A DNA stretch of 64,000 bases from Bacteroidetes bacterium UBA4416. GTDB taxonomy: Bacteria > Bacteroidota > Bacteroidia > B-17B0 > Aurantibacillaceae. The stretch is taken from NCBI GenBank assembly GCA_002390745.1, contig DGQK01000015.1, positions 1 to 64,000 on the forward strand, read 5' to 3'. Below, one piece after another: positions 26,595 to 34,579 of the stretch (its first letter is position 1; each line of letters opens with the position of its first letter). The position numbers and the translations under genes are program-made. The notes below the pieces were generated by a model. It did not search any database and was not told the DNA's origin. It saw only the letters and a list, made by a program, of their open reading frames with translations.

Positions 26595-26993
26595 CTACCA
26601 GGAATAACAGGCTAAGAAAAACACCAGGCTGAAATAAGTCCACAAGAGAGAAAACAAGATATGCATGATGGTCTCGAAGCGCTTGCCTCTCCACAACTCC
26701 GGCGAGTAGCCGAAAAACTGGATGACCAACCGGGCACCCCAGAATACGAACAATCCCAGCGACACCTTACGCCCGAGGCTGGTGTTGAGAAGGTCGTTGG
26801 CTGCGCTTACGCAGAGCGCTCCCATGAGGAACACCACCAGCGCGATGAAGAAGGTGTGGATGTACATCATCTGGCGGTTGATGAGGCTGAGCGAGCCGCA
26901 TTCTTTTTTCCAGTCGAAGCGCCTGGGAAATGCCACATGAATGATGGCCAGCGCCATCATGAGCCAGCCGCAGAGTTTAAGATGTAGGGTCAT
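26595..26993 (-). CDS. small integral membrane protein
   Basis: With the start at ATG 26993 (MTLHLKLCGWLMM) the protein has 132 residues and four hydrophobic segments, around residues 5-20, 45-65, 75-95 and 108-128. The motif 'AFPRRFDWKKECGSLSLINRQMMYIHTFF' (split here) is shared, as far as I recall, by small Bacteroidota membrane proteins of unknown role. It overlaps the stop of the methyltransferase gene by 17 bases, so it is translationally coupled in the DoxX-DUF2071 operon. A longer in-frame start at 27065 would overlap more and adds no recognisable sequence. Confidence 0.75.
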   Translation of the reverse strand: MTLHLKLCGWLMMALAIIHVAFPRRFDWKKECGSLSLINRQMMYIHTFFIALVVFLMGALCVSAANDLLNTSLGRKVSLGLFVFWGARLVIQFFGYSPELWRGKRFETIMHILFSLLWTYFSLVFFLACYSW

Positions 26994-27741
26994 GTTTCGT
27001 AAGGATAAAGGTGTTGATAAAAGGTGTGATCCGGAAGCGCTGTTCGATGCGAAGCCCCGACTCATGAAAGGCTTTTTTCCAATGGCTTTCGGGCAGGAAG
27101 TGAAAGAAGCCGATGGTGTAGGCCAGGAAATTGGGAAGGTCGCGCAGGTGCTCGGTCACAATAATTTTTCCCTCAGGTTTAAGGGCCTGTTTGAGGCCCT
27201 TGAAAAAGAGCAGTCGCTCCTGCTCATTGCGGATCTCATGTGCAGCTAGGATCAGAAAAATAAGGTCACAGGAGCCTTCCCTTAAGGGCAACTCCGAGGT
27301 GCTGATGGTCTGGGTTCCGGGGAAGGCAGGATAAGCTTTCCGGGCCCGCCTGATAGACACTTCAGTGTGCTTTGCCGGATCGTAAAAGTCGAGCACGCGG
27401 AGCTCCGCTTCCGGGAATTTATGTTTCAGAAGACAGCTGCTTTCATCAAAACCTGCATGAATATTGACGATCAGGCCACCTTTCCTGAGGGCAAGAGGGT
27501 CGAGCCAGCTCAGCGAATAGAGTGCCGAGCGGTCGTAGATGTAATAGGAGATCAGGAGGGAAGAGCCAAGAGTTAAGGCAATCAGGATGGAAACGCCTAT
27601 GGTGAAGGGAGCGAAAGAAGGACAAAGCAGCGAGCCGCCAAGCAGAAGAAGGAAGATCACAGCAAAAGCCAGGACATAAAAATGCCAGTTGAAGCGGACA
27701 ATGTTGTACACTCCCTCAAAGGGATTTCTCAGGGCTTCCAT
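26977..27741 (-). CDS. membrane-anchored class I SAM methyltransferase
   Basis: The ~254-residue protein has two N-terminal membrane segments (about residues 18-36 and 44-64), then a methyltransferase domain: 'GGLIVNIHAGFDESSCLLKHKFPEAELRVLDFYD' as the motif I to post-I region (split here), 'REGSCDLIFLILAAHEIRNEQER' as motif IV, and 'KPEGKIIVTEHLRDLPN' after it. The glycine-rich motif I is degenerate. Substrate unknown; a lipid or quinone-like membrane substrate would suit the anchor. I chose ATG 27741, which overlaps the DUF2071 stop by 13 bases; ATG 27765 is possible. Confidence 0.8.
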   Translation of the reverse strand: MEALRNPFEGVYNIVRFNWHFYVLAFAVIFLLLLGGSLLCPSFAPFTIGVSILIALTLGSSLLISYYIYDRSALYSLSWLDPLALRKGGLIVNIHAGFDESSCLLKHKFPEAELRVLDFYDPAKHTEVSIRRARKAYPAFPGTQTISTSELPLREGSCDLIFLILAAHEIRNEQERLLFFKGLKQALKPEGKIIVTEHLRDLPNFLAYTIGFFHFLPESHWKKAFHESGLRIEQRFRITPFINTFILTKHDPTS

Positions 27742-28472
27742 ATTTCCTTTCTGCCTTTCTTCCAAAGATAAGGGATATCCGTTATGATAAACGCATTGGC
27801 CAATAAGGCATCCTCATGCAGGCCTAGTTCTTCCAGGAAGCCGATGTGCTGATGACTCACCGACAATGGTTTCGGTGTCCAGTTTTCGCGCACCCCTTCG
27901 ATGATCAGCACCTCTTTTTTCCCCTGATTGTAGGTAAACGTAAAAGGCAAGGGACCTGCAAAGCGCCGCGCCTCCTTCCAGTCGGCAAAGGGTGAGTGTG
28001 CCGGGAGTGGCGTATCATCGCCGCCTTGCTCAAATCTCACCTGCAAATCAGAACGGGCGGATGTGATCTCAGATACAGTGCCCTGTGTGCCTTGCCGGAT
28101 GTCGGTGGTGCTGTAATTGTAATGCGTGAAGATGTTGCCGAAAACCTGCATTTTTTTCTTATCGGTCTGCGAGCGCAGGATGTATAAGCCTCTCAGGCGC
28201 TTCCCCTCAGTGGTTCTGTATCGCACGAACACGCGGTAGCCGATCAGGAAAAAGTCATTGCCCATGAACTTTGGATACCCTTTGGGCCTCAGGCCTGTGG
28301 TTTGCACCATGGCTACGGCAACAAAGGCCCAGGTATCCCGGAAAGTGTCCAGCTCCAGGCATTCGGGAATGAGCGCTTGCAACCTTTCCTTTGGCAGGGC
28401 ATAAGTAAGCACAACGGAGCGCTTAAAGAAGGCTTCAACTGCAAAAGGATGATTTTTCAGGAAATCCATCAT
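27729..28472 (-). CDS. DUF2071 (YqjF-like) protein
   Basis: The 247-residue protein matches the DUF2071 family, an acetoacetate-decarboxylase-like beta fold: 'VVLTYALPKERLQALIPECLELDTF' near the N-terminus (split here), 'GNDFFLIGYRVFVRYRT', 'RGLYILRSQTDKKKM'. No catalytic lysine can be assigned. Its start codons (28472 and 28469, MM) overlap the stop of the DoxX-like gene (ATGATGA-type overlap), so translation is coupled. Function unknown. Confidence 0.85.
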   Translation of the reverse strand: MMDFLKNHPFAVEAFFKRSVVLTYALPKERLQALIPECLELDTFRDTWAFVAVAMVQTTGLRPKGYPKFMGNDFFLIGYRVFVRYRTTEGKRLRGLYILRSQTDKKKMQVFGNIFTHYNYSTTDIRQGTQGTVSEITSARSDLQVRFEQGGDDTPLPAHSPFADWKEARRFAGPLPFTFTYNQGKKEVLIIEGVRENWTPKPLSVSHQHIGFLEELGLHEDALLANAFIITDIPYLWKKGRKEIWKP

Positions 28473-28861
28473 GGCTCTAGTTCCGAAGCAGACCTGTTAA
28501 AAAAGAATCCGTTGCATATGATCAGAAGAATGAACAGGAAGGCGAAGACGGCGTTTCCTTTTCCCCAGAGGAGCAGGTCGGGCACGAGGAAAAACTCGAG
28601 GCCGTTCATGGTGGCGATGATCATGATCTGTGTCAGGGCATTCATGCGCGGCATGATGCGGCTCACGATCCATATCGACATCAGCACTTCCAGGGCTCCG
28701 ATGATCCGGGTAAGCGGCATGGCATATTGAGGACCTAAGGTGCGCGACACAATGAGTTCATGGCGCGGAACCATGTTCAGCAGCTTGCAGAAAAAGCCAT
28801 TGATGAACCAAACCGCCGCAATGAAGAGCGTGAGGCCTTTATGTAATGTTTGTTGGTGCAT
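28469..28861 (-). CDS. DoxX-like membrane protein
   Basis: The 130-residue protein has four membrane segments and the DoxX-like pattern 'AAVWFINGFFCKLLNMVPRHELIVSR' (split here) followed by 'RIIGALEVLMSIWIVS'. In many Bacteroidota a DoxX-like gene precedes a DUF2071 gene, as here, but the joint role is not known to me. It is the first gene of a four- or five-gene minus-strand operon. A possible quinone- or thiol-linked role is suggested by other DoxX proteins only. Confidence 0.85.
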   Translation of the reverse strand: MHQQTLHKGLTLFIAAVWFINGFFCKLLNMVPRHELIVSRTLGPQYAMPLTRIIGALEVLMSIWIVSRIMPRMNALTQIMIIATMNGLEFFLVPDLLLWGKGNAVFAFLFILLIICNGFFFNRSASELEP

Positions 28862-28976
28862 AGAGAATATACCAAAGATAGAATAAAATCACACCTGTCA
28901 GAGAGGGTCTGAAGGAAATGATGAACGACAGGTATTTATGAGATGGCTTCTAATTAAAACCGGTGCGGCTATGAAC

Positions 28977-29010
28977 AAAAAAAGCTGCCGCAAGGAGTTG
29001 CGACAGCTTT
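28977..29010 (-). terminator. rho-independent terminator of tRNA-His
   Basis: A 13-bp stem (28981-28993 with 28998-29010, one G-T-type mismatch) with a 4-base loop is followed on the minus strand by a run of seven T residues. It lies directly after the tRNA 3' end. Confidence 0.8.
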
Positions 29011-29013
29011 TAG

Positions 29014-29088
29014 GGTAAGTAACCGGGTTCGAACCGGCGACCCCCAGAACCACAATCTGGTGCTCTAACCAACTGAGCTATACCTACC
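29014..29088 (-). tRNA. tRNA-His (GTG)
   Basis: The minus strand folds into a complete cloverleaf. The acceptor stem GTAGGTA pairs with TACTTAC, the extra 5' G (G-1, at 29088) faces C73, as expected for histidine tRNA. The D arm is 'GCTCAGTTGGTTAGAGC', the anticodon stem CCAGA/TCTGG closes the loop TTGTGGT with anticodon GTG, and the T arm is GCCGG-TTCGAAC-CCGGT. The 3' CCA is not encoded. Confidence 0.97.
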
Positions 29089-29100
29089 GTTTAAGGGCTA

Positions 29101-29130
29101 CAAATGTACTGAATTTTTTGTTTTTTCAAA
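29101..29130 (-). promoter_or_regulatory. candidate Bacteroidota-type promoter of tRNA-His
   Basis: On the minus strand a perfect -7 box TACATTTG (29101-29108) is preceded by TTTG (29127-29130) with an 18-base spacer. The known consensus is TTTG-N19-TAnnTTTG. The tRNA starts 12 bases downstream of the box. Confidence 0.55.
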
Positions 29131-29200
29131 GAAAATTTAAGAAAATGTGGATTTATACCAAAAATAGCCCCAAAAAGTGCTCGAGCAAATGTGACGTTGG

Positions 29201-30760
29201 TTATTTTTTGTAATTCACCATGTAATGCAGGCCGATGGATTCCTTGCGGCGGATGGCGTGTTTGATGATGAGGTAGCCAATGCAGATGAGGTTGCGCAGC
29301 TCCCCCAGCTTTTGGGTTACGGTGGTTTGCTCATAGAGCGCTTCGTTTTCCTTATAGAGGATTTCCAGACGGTCGAAGGCCCGTTTCAGGCGGAGCTCGG
29401 AGCGCACGATGCCCACATAGTTGCTCATGATCTGCTGTACTTCGCGCTGCGATTGGGTGATGAGCACCATCTCTTCGGCGTGCTCTGTTCCCTCAGCGTT
29501 CCAGTTAGGAAGATTTTCCTCGAAAGTAATATCCTTGATGACCGCATTGGTGGTTTCTGCTGCGCGGTGCGCAAACACCACGGCTTCCAGCAGCGAATTG
29601 CTGGCCAGGCGGTTGGCGCCGTGCAGGCCCGTGCAGGCGCATTCGCCCACAGCAAAGAGGTTGCCGATGCTCGAGCGCCCCTGCTTATCCACTAATATGC
29701 CGCCGCAGAGGTAATGCATGGCGGGAACCACCGGGATCATCTTCACAAAAGGATCAATTCCCAGGCTCATGCACTTGTTGTAAATCGTAGGGAAATGCTC
29801 GATGAATGCTTTGCGGTCAAGGTGCCGGCAGTCGAGGAACACAAAATCCTCCCCGCGCGTTTTCAGCTCATTGTCGATGGCGCGGGCCACAATGTCGCGC
29901 GGAGCCAGCGACAGGCGCTCGTCGTACTTATGCATGAACTCTTTTCCATCGGTCGTTTTCAGCACAGCGCCGAATCCCCGGATAGCCTCCGTGATCAGGA
30001 AGCTGGGATGCTCGCCGGGATTATACAGGGAAGTAGGATGAAACTGCACAAACTCCATATCCTTCACACGGCCCTTGGCCCTGTATACCATGGCTATCCC
30101 GTCGCCGGTGGCAATGGTCGGGTTGGTGGTATTGGCATATACATGCCCTGCCCCGCCTGTAGCCATTACGGTAATGCGGGCCAGCACCGTGTCGATCTTT
30201 TGGGTTTTGGTATTTAAAATATAAGCGCCGAAGCATTTTACATCTTCAGTGTGCGAAGTAACCACCTGGCCCAGGTGATGCTGCGTGAGGATATCGATCG
30301 CATAATGGTGGTCGAACACCGTGATGTTCTTATGCCGGCGCACCTGAGCGATCAGCGCCCGCTCGATCTCGTAGCCGGTAATGTCCTTGTAGTGCAGGAT
30401 GCGGTGTTCCGAGTGCCCTCCTTCTTTGGCAAGATCGTAGATTCCCTCGCGTGTCTTATCGAAATTAGCGCCGAGCGCGATCAGCTCCTGCACACGCGCT
30501 GTGCCTTCCGTCACTACAATCCTTACCGTTTCCGGGTCGTTGAGGTGGGCGCCTGCAATGAGGGTATCTTCAATGTGTTTTTCAATGCTGTCGCCCTCGT
30601 GCCATACAGCAGCAATGCCTCCCTGGGCATATTTGGTGTTCGATTCGTCTTCGTTACTTTTAGTGACAATATAGACCTTGCTCCGGTCTGCCACCTTCAG
30701 GGCATAACTCAGGCCGGCAATGCCGCTTCCAATGATCAGGACATCTGTTTTTTGCTGCAT
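29201..30760 (-). CDS. nadB: L-aspartate oxidase NadB
   Basis: NadB oxidises L-aspartate to iminoaspartate with FAD, the first step of de novo NAD synthesis. The 519-residue protein begins with the FAD-binding 'DVLIIGSGIAGLSYAL', has 'NTKYAQGGIAAVW', the active-site region 'FVQFHPTSLYNPGEHPSFL', and 'GECACTGLHGANRLASNSLLE' near residue 370. Length is normal. nadA and nadC are not next to it. It is transcribed alone, divergent from the NifU-like gene; both NadA and the NifU protein concern Fe-S clusters, but the adjacency may be chance. Confidence 0.95.
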   Translation of the reverse strand: MQQKTDVLIIGSGIAGLSYALKVADRSKVYIVTKSNEDESNTKYAQGGIAAVWHEGDSIEKHIEDTLIAGAHLNDPETVRIVVTEGTARVQELIALGANFDKTREGIYDLAKEGGHSEHRILHYKDITGYEIERALIAQVRRHKNITVFDHHYAIDILTQHHLGQVVTSHTEDVKCFGAYILNTKTQKIDTVLARITVMATGGAGHVYANTTNPTIATGDGIAMVYRAKGRVKDMEFVQFHPTSLYNPGEHPSFLITEAIRGFGAVLKTTDGKEFMHKYDERLSLAPRDIVARAIDNELKTRGEDFVFLDCRHLDRKAFIEHFPTIYNKCMSLGIDPFVKMIPVVPAMHYLCGGILVDKQGRSSIGNLFAVGECACTGLHGANRLASNSLLEAVVFAHRAAETTNAVIKDITFEENLPNWNAEGTEHAEEMVLITQSQREVQQIMSNYVGIVRSELRLKRAFDRLEILYKENEALYEQTTVTQKLGELRNLICIGYLIIKHAIRRKESIGLHYMVNYKK

Positions 30761-30884
30761 GATGCAAACCGTTTTTAGGCTTTGAACGGGCTAATTTAGA
30801 CTTAATTTGAACCATATACAAACTCATTTGTTTCTCTGAATATCATGAATTCGCCGTATCTTTACCAGATCAACTAATTACAAA

Positions 30885-31508
30885 ATGGAGACTGCCATTC
30901 CTTATACCATGTACATCGAAGCCACACCAAACCCGGCTTCCATGAAATTTGTCACTAACAAGCTCCTCATCACCGAAAAAGGCGCCAGCGCGGAGTATAA
31001 GAACATCAGCGAAACGCAGACCGCCCCTATTGCAGCGAAGCTGTTCCAGTTCCCTTTTGTAAAAACCGTTTTCATCTCTGCCAATTATGTGACGATTACC
31101 AAAAACGACGCCGTTGACTGGGACGATATTACACTCGAGCTGCGTGTTTTCCTCACGGATTACCTCAATGCCGGCAACCTGATCATCACTGCCCTGCCGC
31201 AGCAGGAAGTAGCCATCGACAATAGCTTTACTGAAACCAAAACCGTCAGCACACAGCATGCCGCACCCAAAGATGAAGTCGAAATCAAGATCATCGAGGT
31301 GCTCGATCAATACATCCGCCCTGCGGTTGAAAACGACGGGGGCCTCATTACCTTCAAGGATTTGAAAGACGGCGTGGTCACCGTGCAGATGCGGGGCGCA
31401 TGCAGCGGTTGCCCGAGCAGCACCATGACCCTCAAAGCTGGTATCGAAGCCTTGCTGAAACGCCTTCTGCCCGATGCGGTGAAAGAAGTGGTGAGCGAAG
31501 CGATGTAG
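30885..31508 (+). CDS. NifU family Fe-S scaffold/carrier protein (Nfu type)
   Basis: The 207-residue protein has an N-terminal Nfu_N (scaffold protein Nfu/NifU N) domain, 'MYIEATPNPASMKFVTNKLL', and a C-terminal NifU domain with 'LDQYIRPAVENDGGLITF' and the cluster-binding CxxC in 'RGACSGCPSSTMTLK' near residue 175. Such proteins receive 4Fe-4S clusters and pass them to client enzymes. ATG 30909 (MYIEA) is an alternative start 8 codons in. It is convergent with the outer-membrane receptor gene across a nested repeat. Confidence 0.92.
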   Translation: METAIPYTMYIEATPNPASMKFVTNKLLITEKGASAEYKNISETQTAPIAAKLFQFPFVKTVFISANYVTITKNDAVDWDDITLELRVFLTDYLNAGNLIITALPQQEVAIDNSFTETKTVSTQHAAPKDEVEIKIIEVLDQYIRPAVENDGGLITFKDLKDGVVTVQMRGACSGCPSSTMTLKAGIEALLKRLLPDAVKEVVSEAM

Positions 31509-31520
31509 TTTCCTTTTCTT

Positions 31521-31669
31521 TTTAACCACATAGGGATATAGCAATATCGTGTAACACCGTCATTGCGAACGCAGTGGAGTAATCTCAATGAGATTGCTTC
31601 GTCGCGAAAAGTGACTCGCAATGACGGTGCCATGTTGGTTCTCTATGTTCCTATGTTTCTATGTGGTTT
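31521..31669. repeat. nested inverted repeats between convergent genes (family B copy 1 inside an AACCACATAG pair)
   Basis: The outer pair is AACCACATAG at 31524-31533 and its inverse at 31659-31668. Inside is a 14-bp perfect inverted repeat (31555-31568 with 31616-31629, starting CACCGTCATTGCGA), which itself encloses an AATCTC/GAGATT hairpin. The inner element belongs to the widely dispersed GTCATTGCGA repeat type and has a second copy at 52756-52838. Confidence 0.78.
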
Positions 31670-31680
31670 AAAACAATTCC

Positions 31681-34086
31681 TCAAAACTTATAACTGTAGC
31701 CCACCCGGATCACCTGTGTTTCGTAGTAGTCGCGGCTGCTGTAGTAGAAGCCGTCGCCCTGGATCTGTTTCCGGATCACCATGGTATTCAGCAGGTCGGT
31801 AGCGTTGAGAAATACCTCTCCTTTTCCTTTTTGGATCCGCGTTTTGATTCCCGCATCCAGCGAAAAGCGCTCACCGGTCTTTCCCTGCGGGATCAGGTCC
31901 GGTGCCAGGTACACGGCCGAGAGCTGAGCATCAGTAGTCTTGGAAAGGTGAAAGGTATTATTGAATTTTAAATTTCCAGAATACATTTCCTGGGCATCGG
32001 CAGAAAATGTGTGTACCACCGGGTAGAGGTTCGTTACAGTAAAAGCTTCGATGCGGTTGAGGTAGGCATTGACGTTGAGGTTGAAAGAGTACCATGGCGC
32101 AACTTCCTGAGAAAGGATGAGCTCTACTCCGGTATTATAGCTCCGGTTCACATTCTGAAAAACAGCATAGATGAGCTTGCTTCCCGGAACCGTGGTAGAG
32201 ATACGGGTAATGGTACCGTCTGAAATCCGCTGGTAAAGGGCGGAGTAGAAATAGCCTTTTTTCCAGTTGCCCTTGTAGGCCAGCTCAAAGGAGTTGGTGA
32301 ACTGAGGCTTGAGTGCAGGGTTCCCGACTTTGATGATTTCGGCATCATCGTATTTTGGAAAGATGCGGATATCGACTTCGTTGGGTCGGTCCACGCGGCG
32401 GTTGTAGAACAGCGACACCTTGTGATGATCGTTGAACTTATAAGCCAGGCGAAGTGTCGGAAAAGGCTGGGTATAGCTGTACCCATCGCTTTTGTAGGTC
32501 GGGTGCCCCGGATTGACATCGTATTTCAGGTCTACGTATTCCACCCGCAGGCCCAGCTCCGCTTCCAGGTGCCTGCTTTCATAAATGTAGTTGCCGTATA
32601 AGGCTGGAATAATTTCCCGGTAGGTTGCCCGGCCGCCGGCAGTGGAATCCAGGGGAGAATTAAGTCCCGGGTAAAACTGCATGTTGGTGGGAATATCCCG
32701 CTTGCGCACTTTCAGCCCGGTTTCAAGCCTTCCGTACTTTAAGGGTTTAATATAATCCACATTCAGATCAGCTACCTGCTCGTCGGAAAGTAATTTGAAG
32801 GCATCGCGCCCGGTGTAGGTAGGAAGGATGTTGTCGAAGAAATACTTTTCATCTTCGCGGTGAAAGGTATAATTGAAACCGATGTTAAGCAAATGACCCG
32901 CTTGTCTGAACTTATGCTGGTAAGCCGCTGTAGCCATCACGGTGGTTTTCAATTCATCTTCCAGGAATTGCCACAGGCGAAGGCGTTCCGACAAATCCGA
33001 ATTAAAGAAAGGCTCATCGCCATGGTCGAGGATTTTTTCGCTGCCGAATAACCCTGACACGGTGAGGGCATTGCGATCATTGATGTTCCAGTCAAATCCC
33101 GCTTTAGCATTGGCAAAATGCGTGTTGCGGTTTCGTTTGGTCTGCTGCCGTATCACCGTGCCATCACCGTAATAACGGTCAACAAATTCATTCTTGTTAA
33201 GCGTTTCCGTGTACAGGTAATCGGCCTGTAAAAAAGCATTGATCCTGTGCTTCCGGTAATTCAGAGAGATGGACGGATTAAATTTTGGAGTGTATTGGTA
33301 CTGCGGCCTGATGTCCGGTAGGTTTTCCTTCTTCACCCACAGGGCGCCCAATCCGCCTGCCAGACCCACTTTTCCGTTGAAACCGTCTCGGTTATTTTTT
33401 TTTAGGATGATGTTAATGATCCCTGCATTGCCGTTTGCATCGTACCTGGAAGACGGATTGTTGATGATCTCTATCTTTTCGATGGCGGAGGCCGGTATAT
33501 TGTCGAGCCCGTACTGGCTGCCGAATCCCGTCAAGGCGGTTTGTCTTCCGTCTACCAGGATCGTTACTTTCTCGCTGCCTCGTAGCTGTACCTTGCCTTC
33601 CTGTACAGTAACGCCCGGCAGGTTTTGCATGCTCTGCAACACCGAACCACCGCTCTGGCTGATGTTGTCTTCTACCGAAAAGGTTTTCTTGTCCATCCTG
33701 CTGCTTACATCGTCCTGCTTCGCGCTGACTTCCACTTCCGCCAAGGCATGGGCGTTTTCTTCCAGGTCGATCGTCGAAACATCCAAGAACTCCGAAAGTT
33801 TACCCACAAACAGCGCCTGCCTGTTGGTTTTATAGCCAATGAAAGATACTTCCAGCACATAATTACCGGGCTTGATGCCACTGATGGTAAAGCGGCCTTC
33901 CTCGTTGCTGATCGTGCCAGTGATGAAGGCAGAATCGCGTTCTGTTTTCAGAACCACATTCACAAAAGGCATTGCCGTTTTTGCCGTTTTATCTTTAACG
34001 ATCCCTGATACAGTAACGGACGAAACCTGGGAAAACGCCAGGCATCTTCCCAGGATCATGCATAACAGGATGAATACAGAGCGCAT
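31681..34086 (-). CDS. TonB-dependent-receptor-like outer-membrane beta-barrel protein
   Basis: The 801-residue protein has a signal peptide, a carboxypeptidase-regulatory-like domain (about 23-105, 'VSGIVKDKTAKTAMPFVNVVLKT' split here), a plug domain ('VLQSMQNLPGVTVQEG...VTILVDGRQTALTG', about 130-235) and a long barrel ending in phenylalanine (VGYSYKF), the usual outer-membrane insertion signal. It fits the 'outer membrane beta-barrel family' group that lacks a SusD partner, so a peptide, siderophore or metal ligand is as likely as a sugar. It starts 3 bases after the PepSY-like gene and belongs to the two-component operon, which suggests the histidine kinase and response regulator control it. 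Confidence 0.9.
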   Translation of the reverse strand: MRSVFILLCMILGRCLAFSQVSSVTVSGIVKDKTAKTAMPFVNVVLKTERDSAFITGTISNEEGRFTISGIKPGNYVLEVSFIGYKTNRQALFVGKLSEFLDVSTIDLEENAHALAEVEVSAKQDDVSSRMDKKTFSVEDNISQSGGSVLQSMQNLPGVTVQEGKVQLRGSEKVTILVDGRQTALTGFGSQYGLDNIPASAIEKIEIINNPSSRYDANGNAGIINIILKKNNRDGFNGKVGLAGGLGALWVKKENLPDIRPQYQYTPKFNPSISLNYRKHRINAFLQADYLYTETLNKNEFVDRYYGDGTVIRQQTKRNRNTHFANAKAGFDWNINDRNALTVSGLFGSEKILDHGDEPFFNSDLSERLRLWQFLEDELKTTVMATAAYQHKFRQAGHLLNIGFNYTFHREDEKYFFDNILPTYTGRDAFKLLSDEQVADLNVDYIKPLKYGRLETGLKVRKRDIPTNMQFYPGLNSPLDSTAGGRATYREIIPALYGNYIYESRHLEAELGLRVEYVDLKYDVNPGHPTYKSDGYSYTQPFPTLRLAYKFNDHHKVSLFYNRRVDRPNEVDIRIFPKYDDAEIIKVGNPALKPQFTNSFELAYKGNWKKGYFYSALYQRISDGTITRISTTVPGSKLIYAVFQNVNRSYNTGVELILSQEVAPWYSFNLNVNAYLNRIEAFTVTNLYPVVHTFSADAQEMYSGNLKFNNTFHLSKTTDAQLSAVYLAPDLIPQGKTGERFSLDAGIKTRIQKGKGEVFLNATDLLNTMVIRKQIQGDGFYYSSRDYYETQVIRVGYSYKF

Positions 34087-34089
34087 CGC

Positions 34090-34518
34090 TTAGTCTTTGG
34101 TTTCTTTCAGGAATGTTCCCTCAGCATCAAAGAGAAGGTCTTTGCCTTTGACCTCTGCTTCATAAGTCACCATGCCTTTGGCATCTGTGATCTTCGCTGC
34201 TTCTTTGAGCGATTGGCCTTTGTAATGTGCGGCAACATACTCTCTGGCCTTTTGCGGCAGTTCCGCAACAGCGATTTCCACTTCTGTTTCCAGGATATTG
34301 CCCTGTGCATTCAGGACCACGGATTGTTCTACTTTTCCGTGCTCGAATTCGGCTTCGAAATTGTCACCCTCTTTTTCCCATTTTACTCCTTTGGCATCAG
34401 GGTGCGCTTTTTGGAAAGCTGATTTTACAATAGCAGGAATGTCTTTATCCTGTTTGTTTTGTGCGAAGGCGCAGCCGCTTATCAGGCTTGCTGCCATTAG
34501 GATCATTACATGTTTCAT
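34090..34518 (-). CDS. PepSY-like (DUF2874) periplasmic protein
   Basis: The 142-residue protein has a signal peptide (MKHVMILMAASLISGCAFAQ) and two PepSY-like beta-lactamase-inhibitor-type units: 'VKSAFQKAHPDAKGVKWEKEGDNFEAEFEHGK' (split here) and 'YVAAHYKGQSLKEAAKITDAKGMVTYEAEVKGKD'. Such proteins often sit beside two-component systems and are thought to bind ligands or inhibit proteases. I used ATG 34518 (MKHVMIL); a longer frame to 34605 has no signal peptide. An 11-bp direct repeat lies 40-60 bases upstream (34558-34579). Confidence 0.88.
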   Translation of the reverse strand: MKHVMILMAASLISGCAFAQNKQDKDIPAIVKSAFQKAHPDAKGVKWEKEGDNFEAEFEHGKVEQSVVLNAQGNILETEVEIAVAELPQKAREYVAAHYKGQSLKEAAKITDAKGMVTYEAEVKGKDLLFDAEGTFLKETKD

Positions 34519-34557
34519 AAGCTTGTTTTTAAATTTACAGGACAAAGGTGCGAAGCG

Positions 34558-34579
34558 ATTTAGAAGATATTTAGAATGC
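34558..34579 (-). promoter_or_regulatory. 11-bp-period direct repeat, probable response-regulator site (PepSY gene)
   Basis: On the plus strand two units ATTTAGAAGAT and ATTTAGAATGC follow each other without a gap, across the histidine kinase stop codon. The same unit occurs upstream of the response regulator gene at 36542-36563. On the minus strand a near-consensus -7 box (CACCTTTG) lies 7 bases after the repeat, and no -33 TTTG is present, which would fit an activator site. Confidence 0.5.
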
